Of a stretch of DNA of 64,000 bases, positions 8,701 to 15,297 are shown one piece after another. Position 1 is the first letter of the stretch. Every line of letters starts with the position of its first letter. The position numbers and the translations under genes were made by a program. Under the pieces are notes generated by a model that worked only from the letters and a program-made list of their open reading frames with translations, had not been told where the DNA came from and made no database searches. Source of the DNA: a virus; IMG/VR virus record IMGVR_UViG_3300045825_000261, positions 21,175 to 85,174 of that record; one strand, 5' to 3'.

Positions 8701-9235
8701 TATTGATTGGGCAAAGCTCCGCAAAAACCTTATCGCTGCCAAACTTATGCAGCAACTTTGTCAGAATCAGAACGTGATCAGGGTGGTGAAACAGATTAAA
8801 CATGTCGCCGGTAGAGATTGCAACGCCCTTCATATCCAGCACATCATTCAATCCAACTCGCGAATGGTAATAGAAGTGATCGGCGCGACCGCCAATAGAC
8901 AACAACTTCATCAGAGAGTTGATGCCTGTCTCGTCAATCACGTAAGCCTTTAGAACATACGAATGATTGTCATTCGGCGCAATGCCAGATGCCTTTGAAG
9001 GCAAACGGTACAGTGGGTCATCATAGACGCGAATTCTGCAACCGATGATGGGCTTAATGCCGGCCTTCTTTGCCTTGTTGCTGAAATCAACCAGCGCGTG
9101 AATGGACATCATGTCCACCAGCGCAACGGATTCGTAGCCTAACTCTTTGGCGCGATCGACCAAGTGATCAATTTGAAGCAGCGACTCGCCAATAGAGAAA
9201 TCGCTTCTTACCGCTAGTGCATTGTTTAAATTCAT
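5783..9235 (-). CDS. DnaE-type DNA polymerase fused to a UDG-like domain
   Basis: 1150 residues. The N-terminal PHP region (about 1-250) lacks the usual metal histidines (SDFSIGES at 11-18, ALVDMMSIHA near 38-47), so its exonuclease is probably inactive. The polymerase III alpha core is clear: VGPGRGSVGGSLVAYLL near 375-391, LPDADLDF near 416-423 with two catalytic aspartates, and IKMDILGL with the third. A helix-hairpin-helix region follows. From about 976 to the end there is a uracil-DNA-glycosylase-superfamily domain: CDGCSLA at 983-989 (iron-sulfur-type cysteines of family 4/5 enzymes), FMVVSDCPSWQEE, then KPAIIVALGSAAIKFF. It replicates phage DNA; the fused domain may scan for uracil. 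GAGGAAGAT precedes the ATG. No DnaQ proofreader was seen. Confidence 0.88.
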   Translation of the reverse strand: MNLNNALAVRSDFSIGESLLQIDHLVDRAKELGYESVALVDMMSIHALVDFSNKAKKAGIKPIIGCRIRVYDDPLYRLPSKASGIAPNDNHSYVLKAYVIDETGINSLMKLLSIGGRADHFYYHSRVGLNDVLDMKGVAISTGDMFNLFHHPDHVLILTKLLHKFGSDKVFAELCPINTPLFDTLNEKAIKAAEYVGAPTLVTYPAMYRENDDADTLQVLNAITSNTQLSVTYRPKQYVKDFCLDAPTKILERVKLAHKRQVEWNDLNASKAWGDGVRNIEVLANMCNYKFEKKAPCLPKMSDNEFMTLGKKCLAGWKRRFTHPVLGYLPPAELMPRYKARLEYELSVLKKMGFSGYFLLVEDLVMWSKENSIIVGPGRGSVGGSLVAYLLGITDVDPIRFDLLFERFINPERLDLPDADLDFMSSKRHLVVEYLIEKYGADHVAGVSNYSTLASASALRDTGRVYGMSGIDLMATKLVPKDHGQTFTLTEAAAAVPELEKFRDTNPEIWGHALRLEGVMRSFGQHAAGIVVAGEPLVERAVVETRAESAVVNWDKRVVEDWGLIKMDILGLSTLDVLEIAKQYIKERHGIIVDYLKIPLEEKDVMDAFARGDTTGVFQFESPGMRKLLKSLAEGGDLTFEDISAATALYRPGPMDSGLMDDFVAIKQGYKSPYYDHPNMEAALGSTYSVIVYQEQVMQLSVDLAGFTGAEADHLRKAMGKKDREKMAEMRQKWIDGCLIKSGMEEEQAGNLFDKIEAFAGYGFNKSHSVEYSIISVWTMWVRCRYPAEYFAACMSIVKEDKLPGLVTDARSCGIEVLPPDINLSRDKFTIPDDKHILAPFSAVKGISENTALRIAELRERNRDWVVIRQKKKRDGTVEEVWGMDLESPVKGRFDTAREFELAALEQGSKVNATVVANLGLVGAYAAIEAGSKSARHFERRKDQTELMPGLIIDSVKSDRTTDVSDKFLRAKIISLVQEYKKCDGCSLASQPHPTIRLKSTVKFMVVSDCPSWQEERADKLLEGDSAAFVKAAIKNAGLSAGDGYYTTLVKAKKSDKFLTSEQLNGCRHYLEHELEIVKPAIIVALGSAAIKFFMPGMKGGTAELAGKVIYDPKLDASIVCGLNAQQLVFDPSKSEVLDSVFKRVAEMLE

Positions 9236-9268
9236 ATCTTCCTCTTATTCGCGATTGCAGAATTCATA

Positions 9269-9907
9269 TTACGACCTCAATTCAGGAGCAGCAACGATAC
9301 GACCAGCGATTTCCTGCGCTATGCAAAAATCAAGCAGAATCGGTAAAGTGATAGATACATGAGAAGCTGCGGCGCTGTCGCCCATTTCGGTTTTGGTTAA
9401 AAATAACTCTTTCAATTCGCGTTTATCAAAGCCTCCGTCAATCAGACCGTCAATCGCTACAGACATAAAACGTGGCCGTGAATTCGCTAGAGCGTTGCGC
9501 CCCTCCTGAATACCTTCTTTTATCTTTTCAATCAGACCTTGATTACACAGATTGCGAGCCTGCTCTCGCGGCTTAATCTTCATCTTCGCAAGAATCAATT
9601 CATGCTCGACCGGAATCGAAAACTTCACAACCTCAACGCCAGTCACGCGCTCTACCGGCTGAGTAATCTTCGCCTCAACTTTTGAGGCGAGCTCCTCAGC
9701 CGTCATACGACGAGCCATTTTTCGCTTTGCGTCGTCATGCCGCTTCAGCAAGTCAGTCACATTAACAAGCCCTCTTATTGACTCAAGCGTCTTCAGAGAC
9801 TCGTCAGAGCACGCCTCAAAATGAGAGCATGTCTTGCAAATGTCAGAATCGTGCGAAAACACACTTGCTGCGCCATAACATCCCGGAACACCTTTGGCTT
9901 CACTCAC
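9269..9907 (-). CDS. Cysteine-cluster protein of unknown function
   Basis: 212 residues starting at GTG 9907, which overlaps the stop of the sigma-like gene (GTGA) after an AAGGGG site. The N-terminus has C10 and then CKTCSHFEAC at 24-33, a metal- or iron-sulfur-binding style cluster. The rest is charged and helical. Coupling to the sigma-like gene suggests a role in transcription, but nothing in the sequence proves it. Confidence 0.55.
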   Translation of the reverse strand: MSEAKGVPGCYGAASVFSHDSDICKTCSHFEACSDESLKTLESIRGLVNVTDLLKRHDDAKRKMARRMTAEELASKVEAKITQPVERVTGVEVVKFSIPVEHELILAKMKIKPREQARNLCNQGLIEKIKEGIQEGRNALANSRPRFMSVAIDGLIDGGFDKRELKELFLTKTEMGDSAAASHVSITLPILLDFCIAQEIAGRIVAAPELRS

Positions 9908-10596
9908 TTGATTCCCCTTATCGCAGATTTTTTTAACTCAAACCTTGCCTTACTTACCGACGCTTCGCTGACTCCAAGCAAAACAAGAAAATTACAAATA
10001 AAACTCATATCAATTGTCTGTCTTGCTCTTTTTTGCTGTCCGGCTTGTCGAGTCAACCCAACATGAGCAACGCAAGCCTCAAATTCGCGCTCAAGCTCTT
10101 TGGGCGGGTCAATTAGCCAACGCGCAATCAATGAAGCGAGAGGCGATAGGTTAGAAAGCATCCTACTCAACGACTGAGAAGTGGAAAGCTCACTCTCTGG
10201 CGTTTGACGAGAGCATGTTAAAATATCAAAGTCATCAATATCTGTGCCTGTTGCGCTACTATACCGATGTGCCATTTCTTCAACAGACCTGACTCCATTA
10301 TCGACTCGTTCCTCCTTTACCTTCTCGGCGATTTTGTTGATCTGGTTGTAGGCTGCGCGAGTGTAGTAACTTGAAAACTTATACCCACACTCTTCAGAAA
10401 ACCCATCAAACGCCTTTACAAAAACAACGCTTAACTCCTGCACAAGATCGTCATAGTCTACCGGCGCACCCATCGCAACAAGTCGCCCATAACCTTTTCT
10501 CGCCGCGTAATGCACGAGCCCCACATGAGTGGTGTAGTATTTGTTTAACTCATTGCGGTCCATGAGATTAACCAAATATTCTCTGAGCGAGGCCAT
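9904..10596 (-). CDS. Sigma-70 family-like factor
   Basis: About 230 residues from ATG 10596, which overlaps the end of the CobS-like gene; another ATG at 10563 is possible. The stretch YDDLVQELSVVFVKAFDGF followed by CGYKFSSYYTRAAYNQINK corresponds to sigma region 2 (core binding and -10 recognition). The C-terminal part may supply a region-4-like helix pair (SEASVSKARFEL). It could redirect host RNA polymerase to phage promoters. It is divergent, so the assignment rests on region 2. Confidence 0.7.
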   Translation of the reverse strand: MASLREYLVNLMDRNELNKYYTTHVGLVHYAARKGYGRLVAMGAPVDYDDLVQELSVVFVKAFDGFSEECGYKFSSYYTRAAYNQINKIAEKVKEERVDNGVRSVEEMAHRYSSATGTDIDDFDILTCSRQTPESELSTSQSLSRMLSNLSPLASLIARWLIDPPKELEREFEACVAHVGLTRQAGQQKRARQTIDMSFICNFLVLLGVSEASVSKARFELKKSAIRGIK

Positions 10597-11755
10597 CAAT
10601 TACTTCGCGATCCACGCGAGATAGCTTATTGATAAACGATAGCGTCAGACCTTGACGGAACGAGCCACGCTTAACACCGATCTTGGCCGCGTAAATCAAG
10701 GTGCGTGGCGAAATAACGTCACTGACCTTTGCGCCGTCATACGCATCACGAACAAGCCCTGCGAACTCAACCATCTTGTCAGCGTCCTCTTTAACCAGAC
10801 CAACGTGATTTTGAAGAATTTGCGACTCAGCCTTCTTGTTCATGTACTGCTTGTTCACAACCATGCCGAAGCGGTCGTAGTTGGCGCTGTTACCGATAAC
10901 CGTACCTTGATACAGACCAGTTTCGTCACCGGAGCCATTTGTGTTACCTGTAGCAACGAAGCGAAAGTTCGGGTGAGGCTTGATAATGCGCATCGTTACA
11001 GGTGCTTCCTTGATGACCAGCGGCTTACCTTCGAGCACGGCTTGATAGACCGAACTTACAGAAGGCAGCATGAAGTCATATTCATCAGCGCAGTACGTCC
11101 AGCCGTTGATCATCGCAAGAGGCAATTGACCGTATTCAAATACAGTGTGACCATCTTTCACCGTCCACTGACCGACAATGTGGCTCTCTTCAGTGTTCAC
11201 GGTATGCTGAACGCGAACGTATGGGCGACCAGTGCGTGCCGCTACCTGCTCATGCAGTTCTGATTTACCAGCGCCCTTGTGACCCCAGACGTAGCAAGGA
11301 ATATTCAGTTCTTGCGCCAAGATCACGTTTTTCAATTCGTCAATATCGAAGACGTAATTGTCAGATATGTCCGGTACAAAATCCTGACACGAGCTATTGA
11401 CCAGAACGCCGATGGGTATCGCTTCGCCTTTTGCAGACATTGCAGACTTAACCTTGCCAAGACCAAAAACTTCGTGAAATGCCTTTTTAATGATCGAGTC
11501 TTTGGGCGCGACAGTTGCGGAGGTCGCCATTTCAAATTTCAAACCAGAGGCTTCAGCCGGTGCTGCCGCTGCGGCACGCTTTTCTGCACGCTTTTCTGCA
11601 AGCTTTGTCTGAGCAAATTCAGACATGAGCGGAGCTTCTGGGAATTTAGCCACGTACTGCTCGGTGGTCATTTCGGGGTGATCCTTCTTCAAGTGCAGTT
11701 GAACTGAGTGAATTTGAGCTCCGCAAATTGCGCAAGTGATTTTGTCTGTTGACAT
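10568..11755 (-). CDS. CobS/MoxR-like AAA+ ATPase
   Basis: 395 residues. A C2H2-type zinc finger (C8, C11, H21, H26) is followed by an Ala/Lys/Glu linker and an AAA+ domain with Walker A GHKGAGKS at 158-165, Walker B CADEYD at 222-227 and a sensor region VATGNTNGSGD. This matches the CobS/MoxR group, which works with VWA-domain partners to remodel or insert metals into protein complexes. The VWA partner is the gene directly upstream in transcription (11868-13814). AGGAG precedes the ATG. No cobalamin genes are present, so the substrate is probably a protein of phage or host. Confidence 0.85.
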   Translation of the reverse strand: MSTDKITCAICGAQIHSVQLHLKKDHPEMTTEQYVAKFPEAPLMSEFAQTKLAEKRAEKRAAAAAPAEASGLKFEMATSATVAPKDSIIKKAFHEVFGLGKVKSAMSAKGEAIPIGVLVNSSCQDFVPDISDNYVFDIDELKNVILAQELNIPCYVWGHKGAGKSELHEQVAARTGRPYVRVQHTVNTEESHIVGQWTVKDGHTVFEYGQLPLAMINGWTYCADEYDFMLPSVSSVYQAVLEGKPLVIKEAPVTMRIIKPHPNFRFVATGNTNGSGDETGLYQGTVIGNSANYDRFGMVVNKQYMNKKAESQILQNHVGLVKEDADKMVEFAGLVRDAYDGAKVSDVISPRTLIYAAKIGVKRGSFRQGLTLSFINKLSRVDREVIDGLAQRIFG

Positions 11756-11832
11756 ATAAGTCTCCTAAAATTTGATTCAGTGCAGCAACATTGCTGCGAC
11801 AGAAGAATAATAATCATTTCTGTCAGGATAGA

Positions 11833-11850
11833 CAAGTCACTTGTGACTTA
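11833..11850. promoter_or_regulatory. Operator palindrome with outer arms, site 5
   Basis: CAAGTCA-CTTG-TGACTTA between the VWA and CobS-like genes. It is nested in a second perfect inverted repeat, GTCAGGATA at 11822-11830 and TATCCTGAC at 11849-11857. Confidence 0.7.
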
Positions 11851-11867
11851 TCCTGACGGTTATCCAA

Positions 11868-13814
11868 TTAAGCTACCAGCAAGTGACGCAATTCCTTGAT
11901 AACCTGATTTGGCAACTCGGTCACGTCATTTATAACCAAGTTCTTTGGGTAGAACTTGCGAACTGACTCATCCATGATGCCAATACCGACAACCTTCACT
12001 CCTGACTTAGTTACCTCGGCAACAACCTTAGTCAAGTGCGTCCGCATTGCGCAACTATCGCCGTAAGCACTTGGTGAGCCGTCCGACAGTACGATCATCA
12101 CCTTGCCTGTTTCGCGCCTTACCTTGAGACGATGAGCGGCGACCTCGACACATTCGCCGTCCACGTTGTTTCGTAAAATGCTTGAGTTAGGCAACCAACC
12201 AAAGCGGTCACGAACTGGTGCGGTTAGGCGCTCATCGAAAGACTTCAGTATCGGCATATACAATGGCTCGCTTCGCGAAAAATTGCGCCCAAGCTTTTTA
12301 ACCTCCGCCTCAATAGCGTATCTGTCTTCAGAGCTACCGCCGGTCGTGAAGCAGATCACCTCATGCTTGATGCCAATACGTTCGAGAACCTGCGACAGCG
12401 CATAGGCCGCCTGTGTCGCCAGATGAATTTTCGCACCAGCCATCGAACCAGACGCATCAATAACCAAAGACACCGCCACGTCCTTGCTGTTCGCTTCGTG
12501 CTTTTTGCGAAACACACGATCGTCGCCACAAGCTAAACGAGAAAGGTTAGCGGCGTGCATACGGCCGGAACGACGACCGTTTTCCCACTGAGACAAAGAA
12601 CGGGCAGCTATGGCGCGTTCAAGGTCTTTTTGCAGTGGCCCAACCATGTGATCAACCTTATCTGCCAAGCTAACAAACATTTCAGGGCGGTAGTCTCTAC
12701 CAACCTTCAGAGGCTCAACAACATCGTCGTCCTTTGTAAAAACAAGGTAATCAGACTCTTTAGCCATACCAAGAGCGGAGTCAGAGATTACGACCGACAT
12801 TGCCTCGTCAAAGCCGTTTGCAGAATCTTTATCAACCGCAGCCATGATTGCCGACGTGTCGCCAAGCTCAACTTCTTTATCGGAAGAGTCGCTTTCAGTC
12901 TCGTCTTCGGCGTCACCTTCAGAACCGCCTTCTTCAGAATCATCTTCGCCTTCTTCAGAATCATCTTCGCCACTCTCTGACTTTTCTGATTTTTCACCTT
13001 CATCAGACTCGCCTTCGTCTTTACTTTCCTCGTCAGACTCGCCTTCCTTTTCTTCAGATTTGGCTTTAGACTCTGGTGCTTTACCTTTACTCTTGGTCGA
13101 TTTTTTAGACTTCGATTCGCCTTCACCTTCGTCACCAGCGCCATCTTCATTCTTGTCTTCCGACTTTTTATCACTCTTATCGCCACTGCGAAGGCGCTTT
13201 TCAATTTCTTGCGCAAGCGCAAAACACTCTTCGGTAGACGAGGCGCGTTCTATTTGCGATTCCAAATCTTTGATTTTTTCATAAATCGGCTTTACGCTTT
13301 CCATCTTGTCACGCATGAACTCTTTGAAGAGCCACTGACCAGACATTGCGCGAAGCAGCGGAACAAGCAGTACGCCGACTAGCTTATTCATATCGCCCTC
13401 TTCCATCGCCTCTTTCATTTTCGGTACGGTGAACTTGTCCAAAAAGAACTTACCAGTGACAGACAGGTTACTTGCGCATCCGGCGAACTTCTTACCCATG
13501 CACTTTTCAACACGAGGGTCTTCAAGAGCATTCAGCATTTTTCCACAACCTGCCTTGTTTGCCTTTTGCATGACTGAAAAATCGCTAAACATAATGTGAG
13601 CAACTTCGTGATCCAAGAAGCCTTGAATCGCATAACACAATTCGTCAGTTGCGTTATCTGGTAAATATGGAAGGTTGACCAGAATTGGTCGACCCATATG
13701 ATCACCTCTAACGTAAGCGGTAACTCCTCGCTGAGTTACCTTAATGCCCTTGCCGGACAGCATTTGTGTGATTTTCACTACCGCATCGCGGAGGACTAAT
13801 ACTCTATCGCTCAT
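11868..13814 (-). CDS. CobT-like VWA protein with HExxH-type motif
   Basis: 648 residues. The N-terminal region carries LDHEVAHIMFSD, an HExxH zincin-type motif at 69-73. A long acidic, Ser/Lys/Glu-rich low-complexity stretch lies around 210-320. The C-terminal VWA domain has the MIDAS signature DASGS at 453-457 and LSDGS at 576-580. The pairing with a CobS-like ATPase mirrors CobS-CobT and MoxR-VWA chaperone systems. Whether the HEVAH site is an active peptidase or only a fold relic is unknown. AAAGGGGAAGAG precedes the ATG, immediately after operator site 6. Confidence 0.83.
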   Translation of the reverse strand: MSDRVLVLRDAVVKITQMLSGKGIKVTQRGVTAYVRGDHMGRPILVNLPYLPDNATDELCYAIQGFLDHEVAHIMFSDFSVMQKANKAGCGKMLNALEDPRVEKCMGKKFAGCASNLSVTGKFFLDKFTVPKMKEAMEEGDMNKLVGVLLVPLLRAMSGQWLFKEFMRDKMESVKPIYEKIKDLESQIERASSTEECFALAQEIEKRLRSGDKSDKKSEDKNEDGAGDEGEGESKSKKSTKSKGKAPESKAKSEEKEGESDEESKDEGESDEGEKSEKSESGEDDSEEGEDDSEEGGSEGDAEDETESDSSDKEVELGDTSAIMAAVDKDSANGFDEAMSVVISDSALGMAKESDYLVFTKDDDVVEPLKVGRDYRPEMFVSLADKVDHMVGPLQKDLERAIAARSLSQWENGRRSGRMHAANLSRLACGDDRVFRKKHEANSKDVAVSLVIDASGSMAGAKIHLATQAAYALSQVLERIGIKHEVICFTTGGSSEDRYAIEAEVKKLGRNFSRSEPLYMPILKSFDERLTAPVRDRFGWLPNSSILRNNVDGECVEVAAHRLKVRRETGKVMIVLSDGSPSAYGDSCAMRTHLTKVVAEVTKSGVKVVGIGIMDESVRKFYPKNLVINDVTELPNQVIKELRHLLVA

Positions 13815-13826
13815 TCTCTTCCCCTT

Positions 13827-13844
13827 TAAGTCACTATTGACTGA
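13827..13844. promoter_or_regulatory. Operator palindrome, site 6
   Basis: TAAGTCA-CTAT-TGACTGA, abutting the ribosome site of the VWA gene. Occupancy could interfere with RNA polymerase or with early elongation. Confidence 0.65.
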
Positions 13845-13904
13845 ACAATTACATGATACTCAGACAGGTCAGGAAGAGCAAACAACTTTTTAATTGCCCA
13901 AGGT

Positions 13905-13942
13905 GAGAGTATCGAGACTTTGCAACATTCTCACCCTGGAAA
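13905..13942 (-). terminator. Hairpin after the 61-residue gene
   Basis: CCAAGGTGAGA and TCTCACCCTGG pair (10 of 11) around a 20-base loop downstream of the small gene at 13948-14133. On the minus strand an AT-rich stretch, but no clean T run, follows, so this is a possible rather than a sure terminator. Confidence 0.35.
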
Positions 13943-13947
13943 CGAGG

Positions 13948-14133
13948 TTACTGGATTACCGCCGCCCTGCCACATGCGGTATTAACAATGGAAAAAACTT
14001 CGCCATTTTCATCTTTAACTATATGAATCAAGGCTGAACCAATATCTATACTTGAAATTGTTTCGGTTGTCTCAACTATACGGCAATAATTTTCCAAACT
14101 AATCTCATCAACTGCGAGCTTTTCGTAACTCAT
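13948..14133 (-). CDS. Small protein, 61 aa, unknown
   Basis: MSYEKLAVDEISLENYCRIV and so on; no domain recognised. It is well supported as a gene by AAGGAG 6 bases before the ATG and by an operator-bearing promoter at 14209-14229 on the minus strand. It is the first minus-strand gene leftward from the divergent immunity region, a position often taken by an early regulator, but its sequence shows no helix-turn-helix. Confidence 0.6.
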   Translation of the reverse strand: MSYEKLAVDEISLENYCRIVETTETISSIDIGSALIHIVKDENGEVFSIVNTACGRAAVIQ

Positions 14134-14211
14134 AACATCTCCTTATATAAATATACACAAACATCAAAACGAATCAATCTTACACTAAACTTACATATAA
14201 TCACAGTAATT

Positions 14212-14229
14212 ATAGTCATTTTTTACTTA
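14212..14229. promoter_or_regulatory. Operator on leftward promoter, site 7
   Basis: ATAGTCA-TTTT-TTACTTA. On the minus strand it reads TAAGTAA-AAAA-TGAC then TATAAT (14209-14214); TTGAAA lies 19 bases further upstream as a possible -35. It drives the gene at 13948-14133. Confidence 0.65.
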
Positions 14230-14255
14230 CTTTTTTCAATATTTTTAAACAAACC

Positions 14256-14316
14256 ATACACAAACAAGAAAAGGCTCACAACTCATAAGAAACTACCTAT
14301 ACATAAATAAGAAAAG
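14256..14316 (+). repeat. A-rich direct repeats in the divergent region
   Basis: ATACACAAACAAGAAAAG (14256-14273) and ATACATAAATAAGAAAAG (14299-14316) agree at 16 of 18 positions; a weaker third copy starts at 14153. They lie in the 14134-14449 gap, which is otherwise AT-rich and gene-free, between the leftward promoter and the repressor promoter. Confidence 0.5.
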
Positions 14317-14357
14317 TACGATTGGGAAAATTAATATATTATTTTTTAAAAAACTAC

Positions 14358-14385
14358 TTCACCACTAGGTTATTTTTTCTATAAT
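14358..14385 (+). promoter_or_regulatory. Repressor promoter
   Basis: TTCACC (14358-14363), a 16-base spacer and TATAAT (14380-14385) point at the repressor gene. No complete palindrome overlaps it, only a half-site TAAGTCA at 14433-14439 in the leader. That fits a promoter that stays on in the lysogen. Confidence 0.55.
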
Positions 14386-14449
14386 ACGCTTAAGTAAGCA
14401 ATATGTTGCTAACCCACAAAATTACGACTAATTAAGTCAATAGGAGAAA

Positions 14450-14896
14450 ATGATGGTTGAAAAAACTGTTAATACGAAGCACTCTAATAACATTACAAAG
14501 AAAACAAGATCGGTAGCAGAGTATATCTCTTGGCAAATTGCGCTTTGCGGAAAGCCGCAGTTGGACATAGCGGTAGAAGCCGGTTTCGAGAAACCGAACA
14601 TCGTAACGATGATCAAGCAGGGCAAGACAAAACTACCACTGGGCAAAATAGGCAAGTTCGCAAAGGCCATCGAGGTTGATCCAATGCACTTGCTCAAACT
14701 TTGCATGTCGGAATACTGGCCCGACACATGGAATGAAATAGAAAGCATCTCAAAACAACCCGTACTTACCAACAACGAAATTAGCATTATTATGGAGATT
14801 CGCGAGTGTGGGGCGGGCAATCCCAAGATCAGCACAGATGAAGACAGAGAGCGTTTGGCTGTATTCGTAAGTACACTCAAAACAGACAATCAATAA
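14450..14896 (+). CDS. Cro/C1-type HTH repressor candidate
   Basis: 148 residues. After a basic N-terminus, the segment KPQLDIAVEAGFEKPNIVTM then GKTKLPLGKIGKFAKAIEV fits the XRE helix-turn-helix family (Q-x-x-A-x-x-xG, N-x-V/I-S/T, nGK-x-x-P, L-x-x-FAkalev). There is no LexA-type peptidase domain, so induction would need another route. AGGAG precedes the ATG. It is one of two plus-strand genes in the window, opposite to all lytic operons. I infer that it is the lysogeny regulator and the best candidate to bind the dispersed palindromes. Confidence 0.7.
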   Translation: MMVEKTVNTKHSNNITKKTRSVAEYISWQIALCGKPQLDIAVEAGFEKPNIVTMIKQGKTKLPLGKIGKFAKAIEVDPMHLLKLCMSEYWPDTWNEIESISKQPVLTNNEISIIMEIRECGAGNPKISTDEDRERLAVFVSTLKTDNQ

Positions 14897-14914
14897 TTCA
14901 ATGGCGGAAAAATG

Positions 14915-14943
14915 ATAGGGCGCTCACTGTAGCGCTCTATTTT
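14915..14943 (+). terminator. Intrinsic terminator after the repressor
   Basis: ATAGGGCGCT pairs with AGCGCTCTAT (one G-T pair) around a 6-base loop, followed by TTTT on the plus strand. It separates repressor transcription from the excisionase promoter. Confidence 0.75.
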
Positions 14944-14946
14944 GGC

Positions 14947-14976
14947 TTGCAAAAGTAAGTCATAACTGACTATAAT
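14947..14976 (+). promoter_or_regulatory. Excisionase promoter with operator in spacer, site 8
   Basis: TTGCAA (14947-14952), 18-base spacer, TATAAT (14971-14976). The spacer contains TAAGTCA-TAAC-TGACTAT (14956-14973). This is the cleanest view of how the palindrome sits inside a promoter, and it would let the repressor keep excisionase off in the lysogen. Confidence 0.8.
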
Positions 14977-15006
14977 TTCGCCTGTTGAAACTTTGCAAGC
15001 GTTGCT

Positions 15007-15297
15007 ATGAAAACATTTGACGTTGCCGCATGTGCGGACTTCCTTAAAATTCACCGAACCACAGTCCTAAAGCTTGTGGCGTCTGGCGACCTTCCAGGCG
15101 CAAAGATAGGCCGCGCCTGGGTCTTTCTTGAAACAGACTTAATCGACTATATACGCAACGCCATTCGCTCACAGAGTCACGTCACAACTAAGCCACAAGT
15201 GACTGAAGCTATGCGAGCAGAGCCAATAGGTCGTAAGCGAAAGGTTGCGCCAGACCTCTCTGCATACACGTCACCACATCTTTCGCGCCAAATCTGA
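15007..15297 (+). CDS. Excisionase-like HTH protein
   Basis: 96 residues. VAACADFLKIHRTTVLKLVA then GDLPGAKIGRAWVF is the winged helix-turn-helix of the excisionase/MerR-like HTH_17 family, followed by a basic tail. It likely directs the integrase to excise the prophage. It converges on, and overlaps by 27 bases, the 3' end of the integrase gene. It has its own repressible promoter. Confidence 0.78.
   Translation: MKTFDVAACADFLKIHRTTVLKLVASGDLPGAKIGRAWVFLETDLIDYIRNAIRSQSHVTTKPQVTEAMRAEPIGRKRKVAPDLSAYTSPHLSRQI

Noticed and set aside
12788-13284. Several overlapping frames in the acidic part of the VWA gene
   Set aside because: Low-complexity GAA/TCT-rich sequence keeps other frames open; the products are Lys- or Ser-rich with no signature.
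10568-13814. Cobalamin biosynthesis genes
   Set aside because: CobS/CobT similarity reflects the MoxR-VWA fold class; no other cobalamin gene is in the window.
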